A stretch of 64,000 bases of DNA. Origin: Adineta steineri. Taxonomy: Eukaryota; Rotifera; Eurotatoria; Adinetida; Adinetidae. Location of the stretch: assembly GCA_905250115.1 (NCBI GenBank), contig CAJNOI010000001.1, positions 1,614,977 to 1,678,976 of the forward strand. Reading direction: 5' to 3'. This document shows, one piece after another, positions 13,919 to 26,078 of the stretch; position 1 is the first letter of the stretch; each line of letters begins with the position of its first letter. The position numbers were made by a program, and so were the translations under genes. The notes under the pieces were generated by a model. The model saw nothing but the letters and a program-made list of their open reading frames with translations. It was not told the DNA's origin and made no database searches.

Positions 13919-15990
13919 TTTTATACTGATGTCTTTTCTTCGTTCTCATCGACATTATATATATAAATATATATATATATATTCATACATACTGGTATAA
14001 CAGAAAGTAACTCCCAAAAACCAAGTATGTTCGATAAGATTATTTTTGATATATAGATCGTTATATGTGTTATATATTTTTATCAGTGTACTTTTTTTCG
14101 TTATTTTCTTTTCTAGTCAAATAGGTCAAGAATGATTTATATAAAATCGCACTTCATGAATTTTATTATATACGAAAAATCTCATCGAAAAAGAAGTTCT
14201 CTCAGTTTTTTAATCTAGTTCTATATATACGCATACTTTAACGATAAAAATCTTTAATAAAGATAAGAATAGCAAACCATTGTAATGTATTTTGTCAATA
14301 TTAGAAAAGCAAATATAGTTCGACCACCTTTTAACTTGATCATACGAGTATTCATAACACGATGATAATATTACTCGACTTGTCAAAAAGACAACTTCAC
14401 TGTTAGAATCCATTTTGGATTATTAATACAATAGAAATTTGATCCTTGTATTTATTGTAAAAAGAAGCTTATCATCAATAAAGAAAAAAATATAGAACAG
14501 GATATATATAGAGTGGATTTTCTTGTTCAGTCAAAAGACAATTATATATTTTATCATTCTCGTTAAATTGAATCGATTAAAGCGAAGTAAAAAAAACCCT
14601 GATATGTGCAGATGAAACAAAAAAAAGTCTTAGTGTTTCTTTTTTATAAATATAGTTAGCATTAGTTCTATCTTTATGTAAGTCTCCTTGAGCTAATTCT
14701 TTATCCGAAATGAAAACGTCCTTGATAAGAATCTTAATTATCAAGATATTCGCTTTCGTAAGAACATCGTTATTCTTCCGATGTTGAATGTTTGATTGCT
14801 CGTTATGGTCCTTCTACATAAATTGCGTCATACATATTCACAAATCGATTAAGTGGTACTCATCGTCATTTTCTATCGTTTCTCAATATGTTATAACTTG
14901 AACATATATAGTTTTGTCTTTCTAGAATGCTCTTTGCATTTTATTCTTTCTTCTTTTTTTCCTTTCTTTTTTTTTATCTTTTGTTTTCTTTTTCTCTTCC
15001 ATTTCTTCTTTCTTTCTTTTTTTCTAGTACTCTAATTGTTAATCTCCACATTCATCGAATGTCTTGGCACAATCAGTAATCATATATTGCATCAATGCCG
15101 TTTTTCAATCTTGAATGCATATAGTGCTAGTAGAAAAGACATAATAAATTTAAATCAACTATTTTGTTTATGTGTAGGAGGCTTGCTTCAATTTATTATA
15201 ATACGCCTACATATCGTCATCCTCCTTCACTTTTTTCTTCGTCGTCAGTAAGAAGAAACAACGAGCAAAAATATATTGTTATTTTCTCATTTTCGCCCGA
15301 TAACGTCGTTGTCAATTTTTCCACCTACGCATTCTTTGCTTACTTCGTTGCTCATTGCCTAATTCGAACGTTGCGCCTATTCTTTATTTTTTTCTTTTTG
15401 CGTTCAACCGAAAGCATGTATACGGAAATATTTTTGTATGTGTATGGGAGCGCGTTTGTGTGTCAACCTACGCATATTGCGAAAGAAAATCTTTTGTAGG
15501 AACATAGAATGACAATTGTGTTGTTCGACAGTGATGACGACAATGGCGGCAACTTGTTCTTCGGTCCCTTATTGAGGCGCTATAGAAAGTGAAGGAAAGA
15601 TAGAACACTAGTAAAAACGCTATTTTTTATTGATGACCTTTTTCCCTCCCGTTCTTCTCTTCACGTTCCGTTATTAACAACATTATTGCAGAAAGATAAT
15701 GACAGCGAACGTGGGCGCACTAGCGTTCGATACACAAAACAGAAACATACAAGTAAGGAGGAAAAAAACTGACAGAGAACGAGAAAAGACGAGATTAATC
15801 GAGCTAGTTCTTTTTCTATTTTTCTTCTTCTCCCTCTCTCTCTGTCTCTCTATCTCTCTTTTTCACTCGCCTACGTTCAACTATTACCCGAGGGCCACTC
15901 TGAGCACCGTTCTTTCATTTGGCAATGTTCATTCTATCACTTTATTATTGCAGATCAACAAGCAGTTAGTTTTTTCTTCATATACAACGA

Positions 15991-18027
15991 ATGAATTCTA
16001 CGGATGATTCTTATTCAATGGCTTCTTCATTGCCATCATCACTTGATCAAACACCATTATCATCACTTTCAGCAGCATCAAGTTATGCTTCATTGGTAAA
16101 TTGTGATGAAACAGTTTCAATACACTCTGAATCCCATCAACATTTTGATAAAAAAACAAAAAAAATTTCAACATTTAATGAATCAAAATTTTTATCAACA
16201 TCAGATTCGAATAATACTAATAATGGATCAAATAATATTAATAAACGTACATCTTGTTCAACATTACAAAATCGACATGTAAATAAATTATGTTCCATAC
16301 TTGAAGAACCCATTGAAATTCATGGTCAAGGAAATTTTCCAACATTAAATATTGTTTCAAAAGATTTTTTAATTGAATTACGACGAGCATTTCATATAAA
16401 TAATATTGATATCACAGATGTGCGTCTCAATGGAGGTAATTAAAATATAAAATCTTTTATGTCTATTTTCTTTTTTTTTTTTATTAATATTTAGGTGCCG
16501 CATCTTATGTTTTAACAAATGATAAAGCATTTTCATATTCCGATATTGATTTTATATTTCGTTGTGATTTATCATCTGAATCAACATGGACACAAATAAA
16601 AACTATTGTATGTGAATGTTTATCTCAACATATATCATCAACAAGTTCTTCCTCATCGTCATTTTCTCAATTATCATTTTCACCTATTATTATTCAAGCA
16701 GCATATGTAGAAAAAGTAGTACGTGTTATTAATCCATCAAACAATGATTCATGGGCATTAATGTCTTTATGTAATGTTAATGGACAAAATATTGAATTAA
16801 AATTTGTTGATCGAATGAAAAGACAATTTCAATTTAGTGTTGATTCATTTCAAATTTTACTTGATCCATTACTTGATCATTATGAACAAACATTTAAAAA
16901 TCAACAACAAACTAATAAAAAACAAGCATATTACAATCAATATCATCATTCAAAGCAACAATATGGTAAGCATCAGCTGAATAAGAATAAAAATAAAACA
17001 GATTGAGACTGATAAGAGAAACAAAAAAAGAAAATAACAGCTGTAATCGACTGATGTGATTCTTATTTTCGTCTTCTATATTTTTTTATTTATCAATCAA
17101 AGTAGGAGAAGAGATGTGTTTATTCTTTTGTATTTTGATCGCGTGCGCAAAATAGAGTGGGTTGAAAAGAAGCCCACTCAGTCTAACACTACAGATGATA
17201 AAGGAAAAAAAAAAGAATATAACTAATAAAAACCCACGGGAAGAATATAAAAGCTAGCAAACTATGAACATAAATAATATGAATTACAAAGTAAATAGTA
17301 CTTAAAATATTGTATGGAATATAATATAACTAATTGGATGAATCATTGATATAAAATATAAAGAAAATATTTTTATTTAGATTATCGTTCATCAAAAAAT
17401 AATCGTTATGTATCATCTTCATATCGTTTACCAACAATATCAGTTGAATGTGTTTATGGAAGTTTTGAAAGTGCATTAACACATCTTAATCGTCGTCTTA
17501 TTGCAACAACATCACCTGAACGTATATGTGGTGGAGGTTTACTTAAATATTGTCTTTTATTAACACGTGGTTATCGTCCATATGATAATGGTATTGCATC
17601 ATGGCAACTGGAAAAACTTATGTGTTCAAGATTTTTTATTGATTATGCTGATATAAATGAACAAGAATATAAATTATTAGCTTTTCTATCATCACATTTT
17701 TCCAATGATGATACAGCTAAATATCGTTATTTATTACAATTACGTTTAATTATTGAACGTAGTACAGTTTGTTTAATGGCACATGAACGTAATTTAACCT
17801 TGACATTAATAACACAATTAGCAACTGATTATTATTATCGTTTATATGATGAATATAATACATATAATTTAAATGGAGAAATAACAACAACGGAAGTTAC
17901 TGTACCAAATTCAATAACAATTGATGTCATCTATCATAATGAATGGGATGAATGGAAATCTTTACATACACCAGCAAAAAAACAAATACAGTCACAACAA
18001 CAACAACAACAACAACAAGATAACTAG
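15991..18027 (+). CDS. TENT5: TENT5 (FAM46) non-canonical poly(A) polymerase
   Basis: Three exons: 15991-16435, 16495-16965, 17381-18027 (1563 nt, 520 residues). After a Ser/Asn-rich leader of about 100 residues it carries the full TENT5/FAM46 core: PIEIHGQGNFPTLN, VRLNGGAASYVL (the nucleotidyltransferase G-G/S motif), YSDIDFIF (the D-x-D metal-binding acids), ELKFVDRMKRQFQFSVDSFQ, ERICGGGLLKYC, MCSRFFIDYADINEQEY and STVCLMAHERNLTL. Family members extend mRNA poly(A) tails in the cytoplasm. The usual GS of the motif is GG here, which nucleotidyltransferases tolerate. The C-terminus ends in a run of about ten Gln (17994-18018). The second intron is 415 nt, far longer than its neighbours, and contains a short GAGTGGG/CCCACTC hairpin. 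One gene where vertebrates have four, so I give no letter. Confidence 0.95.
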
Positions 18028-19001
18028 TCAAGATGTATTGTTCTTTCAAGTAAATATGAATAATAGATCCGGTTATATATGATCATTCCGCCTTCAGAAT
18101 TGATCTAGATAGTTTTAGCCAGTATTATTTTCCCCCAATTTTGTCTATCAACTGTTGTGATTGTATAGCGACGATGAATGATCGATTGCGAATGAAAATG
18201 AAAATGAAAAAAAAACAGACTTGTGTATTATTTATTTGTATGTATGTGTATATGTATACTTATTATTATTATTATCTTTAAAAATTTTTCTTTTTTGTTT
18301 TATTATCACTTTCTTTTTTTGTCTTATTGTCCGACAATGATACAAAAAAAAACCAGAAAATTTAATATGAGAGAATAAAAAAAAAGTTTTATCAATTATA
18401 ATACAGCCTATTTTTATGTCGTTACCGTTTGTTTTTTGTTGTTTCTCTCTGGTGCGTTTTAAAACATTACATTTCGTCTATACTTTGGACAAATATAAAT
18501 AAAAAAAAAGACAGATAAATAATGTAAATAAATAATAAAAAAAAAATATATTAATTATATAATTGTTTATACTGTTTTATGTCTAATACATTTCTCGAAA
18601 ATACCGTAATATGCAATTGCATTTTCGTTATATAATGCATGAAATACATGTTTTAATGCGTGAAAATATTTTAGAAATAACGTTATTATTATTCAGAGAA
18701 AATATTTTACCTGAGACACTATAATTATTAGTGTTGCTCAATTTGGTAGTTTGTTTTTGATTACTATTTAATCTGTTTTGTATTTGACCTCGGTTGACAA
18801 AAAATATGAAAACTTAGAATATATTGTTATTTTCAAATACTTTTAACGATAGGATTACTATTTATAGAATCGAATCAAATAGAAAAGAAAAAAAAGAAAA
18901 ACACAAAAAAAATAAAAAAAGAATAATATTAGTTTTTTTTTTGTTCCATTTACTTTTACATTCTGTTTGTACACTAATTCAATCGTTGTTAATATAACAC
19001 T
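18028..19001. other. Intergenic, probable TENT5 3' untranslated region
   Basis: AT-rich with repeated AATAAA-like signals (for example 18375, 18495 and 18530) and poly(A) runs. No gene seen. Confidence 0.6.
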
Positions 19002-19376
19002 ATGTTTCATCGTCAGTTAAGCGAATCTGGCTATACCAATGATGGTATTCATGCTTTTTATCGTGGTGAACGAATTGATTCTATGATTGCTATGGCATGT
19101 GAAGATCTCGGTTGTGGTTATGCTCGTGATCCTTTTCGAGTCTATTTTGCTGGTCGTATTATAGATGGAGCAAATTCACATTCATTTCAAGCACTTAAAG
19201 ATGGTTATGCAAAAGATGCATTTCATGTCTATTATCAAGGTGAAAAAATGCCAGGTTTAATGGTTGCAACGTTTGTTGCATTAGGCAATGGCTATGCTAA
19301 AGACGTATCTACTATTTATTATTATGGTCGCAAAACAGAAAGCACCAATGCGTTAATGTTTCAAAACATCTATTAA
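19002..19376 (+). CDS. DKNYY-repeat protein, candidate horizontal acquisition
   Basis: A single intronless exon of 124 residues. It consists of about three repeats of roughly 38 residues: GIHAFYRGERI, GYARDPFRVYFAGRII, GYAKDAFHVYYQGEKM and GYAKDVSTIYYYGRK. The G-Y-A-K-D-x-x-x-V-Y-Y-x-G core is the hallmark of the DKNYY family (Pfam PF13644), known mainly from bacteria and of unknown function. No signal peptide or membrane segment is visible. The codons match the host genes, so any transfer is old enough to have adapted. The start is the only ATG before the first repeat. The function is unknown and the transfer is inference. Confidence 0.75.
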   Translation: MFHRQLSESGYTNDGIHAFYRGERIDSMIAMACEDLGCGYARDPFRVYFAGRIIDGANSHSFQALKDGYAKDAFHVYYQGEKMPGLMVATFVALGNGYAKDVSTIYYYGRKTESTNALMFQNIY

Positions 19377-19902
19377 TTAAATTTGCTCTATGACTTTTAT
19401 AAAAATGATCTAAAGAAAAATATATACTTATGAATAAATCATAGATGTATACAATTGATTATCTGCGTCATCTGACAAGCACCAAATGAATAAACATGGT
19501 GATTTTTTATGTATGACGTATTTATCGGTCATTTGACTAGATGATGTCCGAATCAAATATTTCACATAGCAGCGTAGCGGATATACGTATATATATAAAT
19601 AATTAGTAATTAGCACGAAATACATGAGTGGGTAGTCCGATGACTCTGGTTGTACATACATTTAACTGATAAGATATCACAAATAATAAATGTAGCCAAG
19701 AGTAAAAATAATTATAAAAGACGGTAAAGACACGAAACGAAAGGCAAACAAGCGTTCACCTGTAAAATTACTCTTCCTTTTTTCTTTTACTCGTCCTTCA
19801 AATCGAAATAAATCACACAAACATTATCATCAAAATTGTTCTTATTTTTTAATATACATTTACTGCGTTATTAGTTGCGTTTGCATATTTAACTATCTTA
19901 AC
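19377..19902. other. Intergenic
   Basis: No gene supported. A minus-strand frame at 19428-19661 is low-quality and unrecognised. The last 100 bases before 19903 probably include the promoter and 5' leader of the phosphatase gene. Confidence 0.55.
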
Positions 19903-20691
19903 ATGGCTTTAGAGAGAGATGCGTCGATGATTTCAACAATGTCAACTGGTAATGCAGTAGTACCTGTATTAGTTGATTATAACCTATCACAAATCACTCC
20001 AAATGTATTTGTTACTGCTGAAAATACTGCACGACAATATCCAATGATATTTTCAAGTGGTATTAATTGTGTAATTAATGTAGCCGATGAATTACCCCAT
20101 ATTATTTTTCCACCCGGTGTTGAATCATTAAAATTTCCTATATTAGATATTCCAACATTTCCAGCTTCGCAATATTTTGATATTGTTGCTGATCGTATAG
20201 CAGCTAATACGGCAACAAATCGACGGACACTTTTATATTGTCATCACGGGCGATCACGTTCAATAACATTTATTTTAGCTTATCTTATAAAACATCATCA
20301 ACTTTCATTACCTGCAGCATTTGCACTTGTAAAAGACAAACGACAAATAGCGCTACCCAATGTTGGCTTTTGGTCACAATTAAGAACATATGAATATTAT
20401 CAACGACTACGACAATATCCACAATATCAACAAATAATGAATCCTATACCAATGATAAAAAATATTCCAGAACCGGTAACATATGGTCAAGAAGTATTAA
20501 ATAAATTATCCGATGGACTTCAAAAAGTATTAGCTCGAGATCCAATTACGAGTGCATTTTCAAATCCAACGCTTCAACGATATCGACGATTATATATGCA
20601 ATCAAATTATCCTTATACGCAACGCAAACCAGCACCTTTCATGACACCATTTCATTTTAAACCACAGCATGGAATATATCAAAAACATTAA
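19903..20691 (+). CDS. Atypical dual-specificity phosphatase
   Basis: A single exon of 262 residues. After about 25 residues comes a DUSP domain: LSQITPNVFVT, INCVINVADELP, KFPILDIPTFPA (the Asp is the likely general acid), then the active-site loop CHHGRSRS, which fits C-x5-R, and the terminal GFWSQLRTYEYYQRL typical of DUSP14/18/21-type enzymes. The residue before the catalytic Cys is Tyr where the family nearly always has His (LLYCHHG), which may alter the Cys pKa and activity. The C-terminal 80 residues are basic and unassigned. The likely role is dephosphorylation of phospho-Tyr/Ser/Thr in signalling proteins; substrates cannot be told. Confidence 0.88.
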   Translation: MALERDASMISTMSTGNAVVPVLVDYNLSQITPNVFVTAENTARQYPMIFSSGINCVINVADELPHIIFPPGVESLKFPILDIPTFPASQYFDIVADRIAANTATNRRTLLYCHHGRSRSITFILAYLIKHHQLSLPAAFALVKDKRQIALPNVGFWSQLRTYEYYQRLRQYPQYQQIMNPIPMIKNIPEPVTYGQEVLNKLSDGLQKVLARDPITSAFSNPTLQRYRRLYMQSNYPYTQRKPAPFMTPFHFKPQHGIYQKH

Positions 20692-21016
20692 CTTTAAAAA
20701 AATAAAGTTTTTTGTTCAAAATAAAAGAAAAAAATTTATAAATTTTTTTTTCATACAGATTCAAATAAAGTTCATACTTCCTAAAAAAACAAATTTTATT
20801 TATTTAATTTATTTTCGTGGTAACTATCTCCATCTATTTTCTTTCATATTATTTGGATAAGATTTTATATTCGATGAATCATTTTCATCTCATTGATCTT
20901 CTCTACGTTCTCTCGACAAGATGAGAAAAAGAAAACATCAAATAATAATTTTCTTTCGTTTTTTTTCTTCTTCTTCTTCTATTGTCTATTTAAATAAATT
21001 TCAATTTATTTAATAG
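20692..21016. other. Short intergenic region
   Basis: AT-rich, with polyadenylation-like AATAAA at 20701 and a (TTC)n/(CTT)n pyrimidine run at about 20961-20980 just before the RABL6 start. No gene. Confidence 0.6.
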
Positions 21017-23477
21017 ATGTCATTTGTACAAGCATTAAAACGTTTGATTACAACAAATGATCCATCATCAACAAATGGATCAACAACTAATGAAACTAAT
21101 CAATCTATACCTGATAATTCATCACATACTAATCATTCATCAACAAATTCGACTGGATCACAACCATCCGTATCAACATCGAAATCAAACGAAAATTTTA
21201 AACCACTCAGTCAAGGGTTACAAAAGAAATATGCTCGAGGTGTACAATATAACAGTATGAGATGATTTTAGTCAAGGACGTTTTTTTACCCATAAATATG
21301 TTATTTTTATTTTTATTTATTAGTGAAATTAGTCATACGTGGTGAATGTAATACTGGTAAATCAGTATTATGGTCTCGATTACAAGGCTATCCTTTTATT
21401 GAAGATTACATTCCATCAGATGAAATTCGTGTTGCAACAATAAATTGGTCATCACGTGTATGTGGTGATGCAATAATTAAAGTTGAAGTATGGGATGTTG
21501 TTGATAAATCAAGAAAAAAACGATGTCCTCCTATTAATAAATCACTTAAATTATCAAATACAATTGAGAATGCTGTTTGTGAAGTATCTCTTGATGCTGA
21601 ATTTCTTGATGTTTATAAAAGTTCAGCTGGAGTTTTATTCATATTTGATATAACAAAACCATGGACATGGGATTATATTGAAAGAGAAATCGTTAAAGTT
21701 CCAGCACATATTCCAGTATTAATTATTGGTAATCAATTAGATATGGGTCATCATCGAAAAGTACCAACTGATAAATGTCTTAGTTTTATTGAACATCTTA
21801 ATAGGTTAGGATAATATATATATCGAAAGTTTCATCTACTTATTATTTTGTTTATTTAAAGAGGTGCAATGAGTTCGGTTGTTCGTTATTGTGAAAGTTC
21901 TATGCGTAATGGATTTGGTTTGCAATATATTCATCAATTTTTAAATATTCCATTTTTACAATTACAACGTGAATCGCTACTTCAACAATTACAAATAAAT
22001 GCACGTGATATGGATGCATCATTAGAAGAAATCGATACTTATGCTCGTGGTGATGAGAATAATTATGAATTATTTATTGAAATACTTGCAAATAAACGTC
22101 GTACAAAACAAGAATCACTTGCTTCGGATGTTTTAGCTAAAGCAAAACCATTAGAAGAAGCAAAACGTCTTCATGATGAAGCAGTTCAAGCAGCAGCATT
22201 AGCCGAACAACAACAACAAGCTACATCAACATCATTAAATAAAATTGTACAAGTTATAAAAACAACAACTGAAACTTCATCAACAACTATTAAACCAACA
22301 ATGACAACAAAACAAAAACCACCTATTGTTGCTGTTCAACCAATTGTTCAACAAGGTAAATAGAGAGAGAGAGGAACTTTAATATTAAACAAACTTTATT
22401 CTTAATATTAGTTGTACCGAAATCAACTACGCATGATGAATATAATGATAACGTTGTTGAAAAACGTTTACCATCAGATGATTATACTGAAGCACGTTTA
22501 TCTAATCCATTAGTAGCATCAACAGTTGATGATTTTGTACCTGATGATAATGATTATGAAACATTTCTTGTTGATGATAATGTTTCACCACAACAACATA
22601 TAACTATTGATCCATTTCTTCGATCATCAGCAACAAAACTTTCTACAACTGATGAGTAAATCATATTAATTTGTCAAAAACAAATTTACTTGTTTTTTTT
22701 TATTATTAATTAGCGAAAATGAATTATCAATAAATCCAATGGTTAAAGGCTTTCGCGAACAATTAGATTCCGATGATGAACAACATCAACAACAAGCAAT
22801 TGTGTAAGTTATTTATGATGAATAAAAATCAAGTATCATTTCTAAATTTATTTTTAGTGATAATGATCCGACCGAATATGAACCTCCATCACCAAGTATT
22901 GAAACTGTAAACATATTTATTATTTTTTGTATGATATATTAAATCAATCATTATATTTTTCTAGGTACCTGAATCGTTATCAACACCATTACCGCCACCC
23001 ATCTATCATCAAATATCTTCATATGACCTTGATTTTCTTGATCATCTATCTTCATCGAAATCAACAAAACTGAATAATGAAATACAGACACCTGGTAATA
23101 TTTTTTTATTAATTGGATGATTTATGTTCTAATACATTTATTTTTTAATAGATTCACAAAGTATTCATAGTGATTCAACTATAACGAAACCAAAGAAAAA
23201 AAAGACAACAGTAAAATCGAAAAAAGTTCGATTAATTAAATTAAAAATAAACACATAAGAAAAATATCTATATTTTCATTTTAAGGAAGAAACTAATGTA
23301 ACAGTTGATACAACGAAAATAAAAAAGAAAAAGAAATCTTCATCTTTAAAAACTGCTAATACTATTACGGAATCACCAACGGCAAATAATGATGATGCTG
23401 ATGATGATCTTGAATCATTTCTAGCCGATGGTTCATCAACAGCTCGTAAAAATGATCACGATTACGAACATATTTGA
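21017..23477 (+). CDS. RABL6: RABL6 (RBEL1) Rab-like GTPase
   Basis: Nine exons: 21017-21254, 21324-21804, 21862-22355, 22412-22655, 22714-22803, 22858-22906, 22965-23094, 23152-23210, 23286-23477 (1977 nt, 658 residues). The first junction creates GVQYNMKLVIRGECNTGKS, matching the conserved start of the RABL6 GTPase domain with its P-loop. Further family blocks are YIPSDEIRVATINWSS, KVEVWDVVDKSRKKR, LDAEFLDVYKSSAG, FDITKPWTWDYI, GNQLDMG (in place of NKxD) and IPFLQLQRESLLQQL. The tail has the scattered conserved pieces STVDDFVPDD, NPMVKGF and DDLESFLADG seen at the ends of RABL6 proteins, with Lys-rich stretches between. The exon 8 donor could also be GTTCGA at about 23223; I chose GTAAAA. 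Vertebrate RABL6 is linked to proliferation and p53/ARF control. KCMF1 follows after 182 bp on the same strand. Confidence 0.95.
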
Positions 23478-23659
23478 AAAACAGTGTTTGATTTTATCTC
23501 TTTATCTTATTTAAAAAAATTCAATCTAGTCCATTCAACGTTATTTATCATTCTATTTTTTTTTTTCTGCAATAAATCTATCTTTGTCGTTTGTTTCGTT
23601 TACTTTTTGTTCTTTTTCCAAATATTTATCTTCAATGTGTTTCTAGATATTTTTAAATA

Positions 23660-25707
23660 ATGACTTCACATAATGGTAGATATCATTATTAATAAAAACA
23701 AAGTTTTTTCATATTATTTATCTAGGTGTTTCATGTGATTCATGTATGAAAACAAATTTTCCCGGTCGTCGTTATAAATGTTTATTATGTGATAATTATG
23801 ATCTTTGTGGTTCATGTTATGATATTGAAGCTGAAAGTCAAAATCATAAAAATGATCATCCAATGCAATGTATACTAACTGAAACAGCTTCTGGTTAGTA
23901 TATTAAGAATTATATATATTTTGCTAGGAAAATATTTTTTTATTTTTAGAATTATTTTATGCTGGTGAATCTATTTCTCGTCGAACAGTTGTTTCATTAA
24001 CATGTCCACATTGTGGTCTATCCGGTTTTATTCCACGTACATTACTTACACATTGTATTGAAAAACATTCATCAACATCAATACAAAACAAAAATAGTCA
24101 AGTTGTTGTATGTAAGACCTTCCTTTCTTTTCTTTCGTGTACATAAATTAGCGAAGAATTTATATCTTAAGAAAAATTATGAATATAGATTTCTTTAGAT
24201 AGGATCATTAAATAAATATTGTATTTATTTTATTCTTAGATGTGTCCTATTTGTGTAACTTCTTCATCTCATGGAAATCGACCTCGTTTTGTTCTACTTG
24301 CTGATCATATTGCAACAGTACATGATGATGGAACCGGTGGCGGCGGTGGTGGTGGTGATGAAGATCTATTAGTTTCATCATCTACTACTCAAGCACGACA
24401 TGGTGAAAATGAAGAAGTATTTAATATTATTAAGTGAAGTCTTTAAATTAAACTATAAATATTTATTTTTAAAGGAAGATTCTGACGAAGATGAAGATGA
24501 TGAAGAACCAAATTTATATGATCTTGAACATCGAGCATTCATTGAAGAAGAACATCGACGTCAAGAAGCTGCTCGTCAAAGACTTGCACATGCATCATCA
24601 TTAGCAGCAGTTGTTAGAAATGATTATGCTGCAGCTTTAAGTGGAAATTCAAATTCACAACGACGTCCTCTTTCAAGACAAACAGCAATTCGAGGTTCAC
24701 GAGGAAGTTTACGAGGTCATTTCAATAATTTTCCTTATGGTGCTGTACCTCGTACAACCACTGGATTTGCTTCGGGTACATCACTTCGTAATCCAACGGG
24801 TACATCAGCAGGAAGTTTAAATTCAAATACAGCATCAAATGATCCATATGCTGCTTTTGTCTTTAGTCAAGATCCAATGCTTGGTATAAGATATAATCAA
24901 TAAATAATTATATTATAATTATATTTCATTTTATCTAGAATTTGTTTCACGACTTGTTAATAATCAACAATCATCAACAACACCACCAATTAATTCATCA
25001 AACAGTCAATTCTATTTTGCACCATCTATTCCAATTCATGCTCCATCATCGGCAACTGCATCATCTGATTTTGCACGTATACAACAACAAATAGAAAATA
25101 ATGAATCAATAGTTCAGATAAAGTATATTTAGTTTTAGCAAAATTTTCTTTTAAAAAAATATTCTATTTAGATCAACGCTATTGAACGCTAAACAAAAAC
25201 GATCTAGTCATGCTCAACAACAACAACAGTCATCTTCACAACCAGTGATTATAACTCATCCATCGGGATATGATTATCAATTATGGCAACAACATTTCCC
25301 AGCTTTACAACCAGCATTCAATAATCCAAATTTTCTAACTGGAATTGTTCCAAATGATTCAGTAGTAGGAAACAGTAATATATCTCATTCTTTTTCTAAA
25401 AATTCTCAACAATCTTATCGTGAATATGATCCACGATCGTTACTCGGCAAGTACGTATATTCAAATTTTTGATGAATTATCCAAAAAAAGACTAAAATCA
25501 TGTTGTTGTGTTTTTTTCTCTTATTCAAGGACATTACGAAATGATCATGATGTAAATAAAGATGAAACGAATGAAATTCGTACACAACAACAACAACAAG
25601 ATCATGTATCATTTTTACAATCAATTTTACTTTCAACAATGATTACAAGTGTAACCGATGAACAAAATGAGAAGCAACTAACTATTAACAAAGAAAATCA
25701 TTTTTAA
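23660..25707 (+). CDS. KCMF1: KCMF1 ZZ-type zinc-finger E3 ubiquitin ligase
   Basis: Eight exons: 23660-23675, 23726-23893, 23950-24107, 24240-24416, 24475-24883, 24939-25122, 25172-25450, 25530-25707 (1569 nt, 522 residues). The first exon is only 16 nt and gives MTSHNG, which joins to VSCDSCMKTNF and so recreates the KCMF1 N-terminus. A ZZ zinc finger occupies residues 5-55 (CDSC, CLLCDNYDLCGSC, DHPMQC), followed by C2H2-type pairs (CPHCG...HCIEKH and CPICV...HIATVH). The middle is acidic and Gln/Ser-rich with a helix (ALEHRAF/EEEHRRQEAARQRL region). DPMLEFVSRL and SFLQSILLSTMI near the C-terminus match conserved KCMF1 blocks. KCMF1 is a cytosolic ubiquitin ligase working with UBR4 and RAD6 in protein quality control. 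A Gly run (about residues 195-202) is local. Confidence 0.94.
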
Positions 25708-26078
25708 ATTAAAAAATAAACAAACATCCATCGTAAATCGACATTAGAGAAAATAATTTTTACTTTATCTTTTTTGTCTACGTTTGCATATAGTAAACAC
25801 GAGCAAGTTTTTCATTTTCTTTTTTTTAAATAAATAGTTTCTTACCGACAAATAAAATCATTTTTTATCATATATACAATTGCAAAAATACCATATGTTT
25901 TAAACTATAATATAAATAAAATAAATTCAAGATTCTCACCCCCACATGAATGAATAATTTTTTTTCTCTCTTCTTCTATTGATAAGGAGAAACATTCTCT
26001 CACGCTTAATAACATTCGCGTTTGATAATCTGTGGGATATAATATAAAAATATTACCAACAAGTTAGATACATCAAAC
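25708..26078. other. Intergenic between KCMF1 and a membrane-protein gene
   Basis: AT-rich, with AATAAA-like signals at about 25715 and 25850; no coding potential seen. The last 100 bases probably carry the promoter of the next gene. Confidence 0.6.

Larger units (their letters stand above)
9803..15990. other. Long spacer and probable TENT5 upstream region
   Basis: No supportable gene. Bases 9803-12850 are very AT-rich and contain one telomere-like foldback (10249-10327). From about 12880 to 15960 GC content rises in patches, with CT-repeat tracts (13861-13918, 15829-15870), GA repeats (about 13374-13392) and (AT)n at about 13960-13982. I read this as upstream control and 5' untranslated sequence for TENT5 at 15991. 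Frames such as 13079-13501 and 15699-16007 are low-complexity and lack a recognisable fold. Confidence 0.5.
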
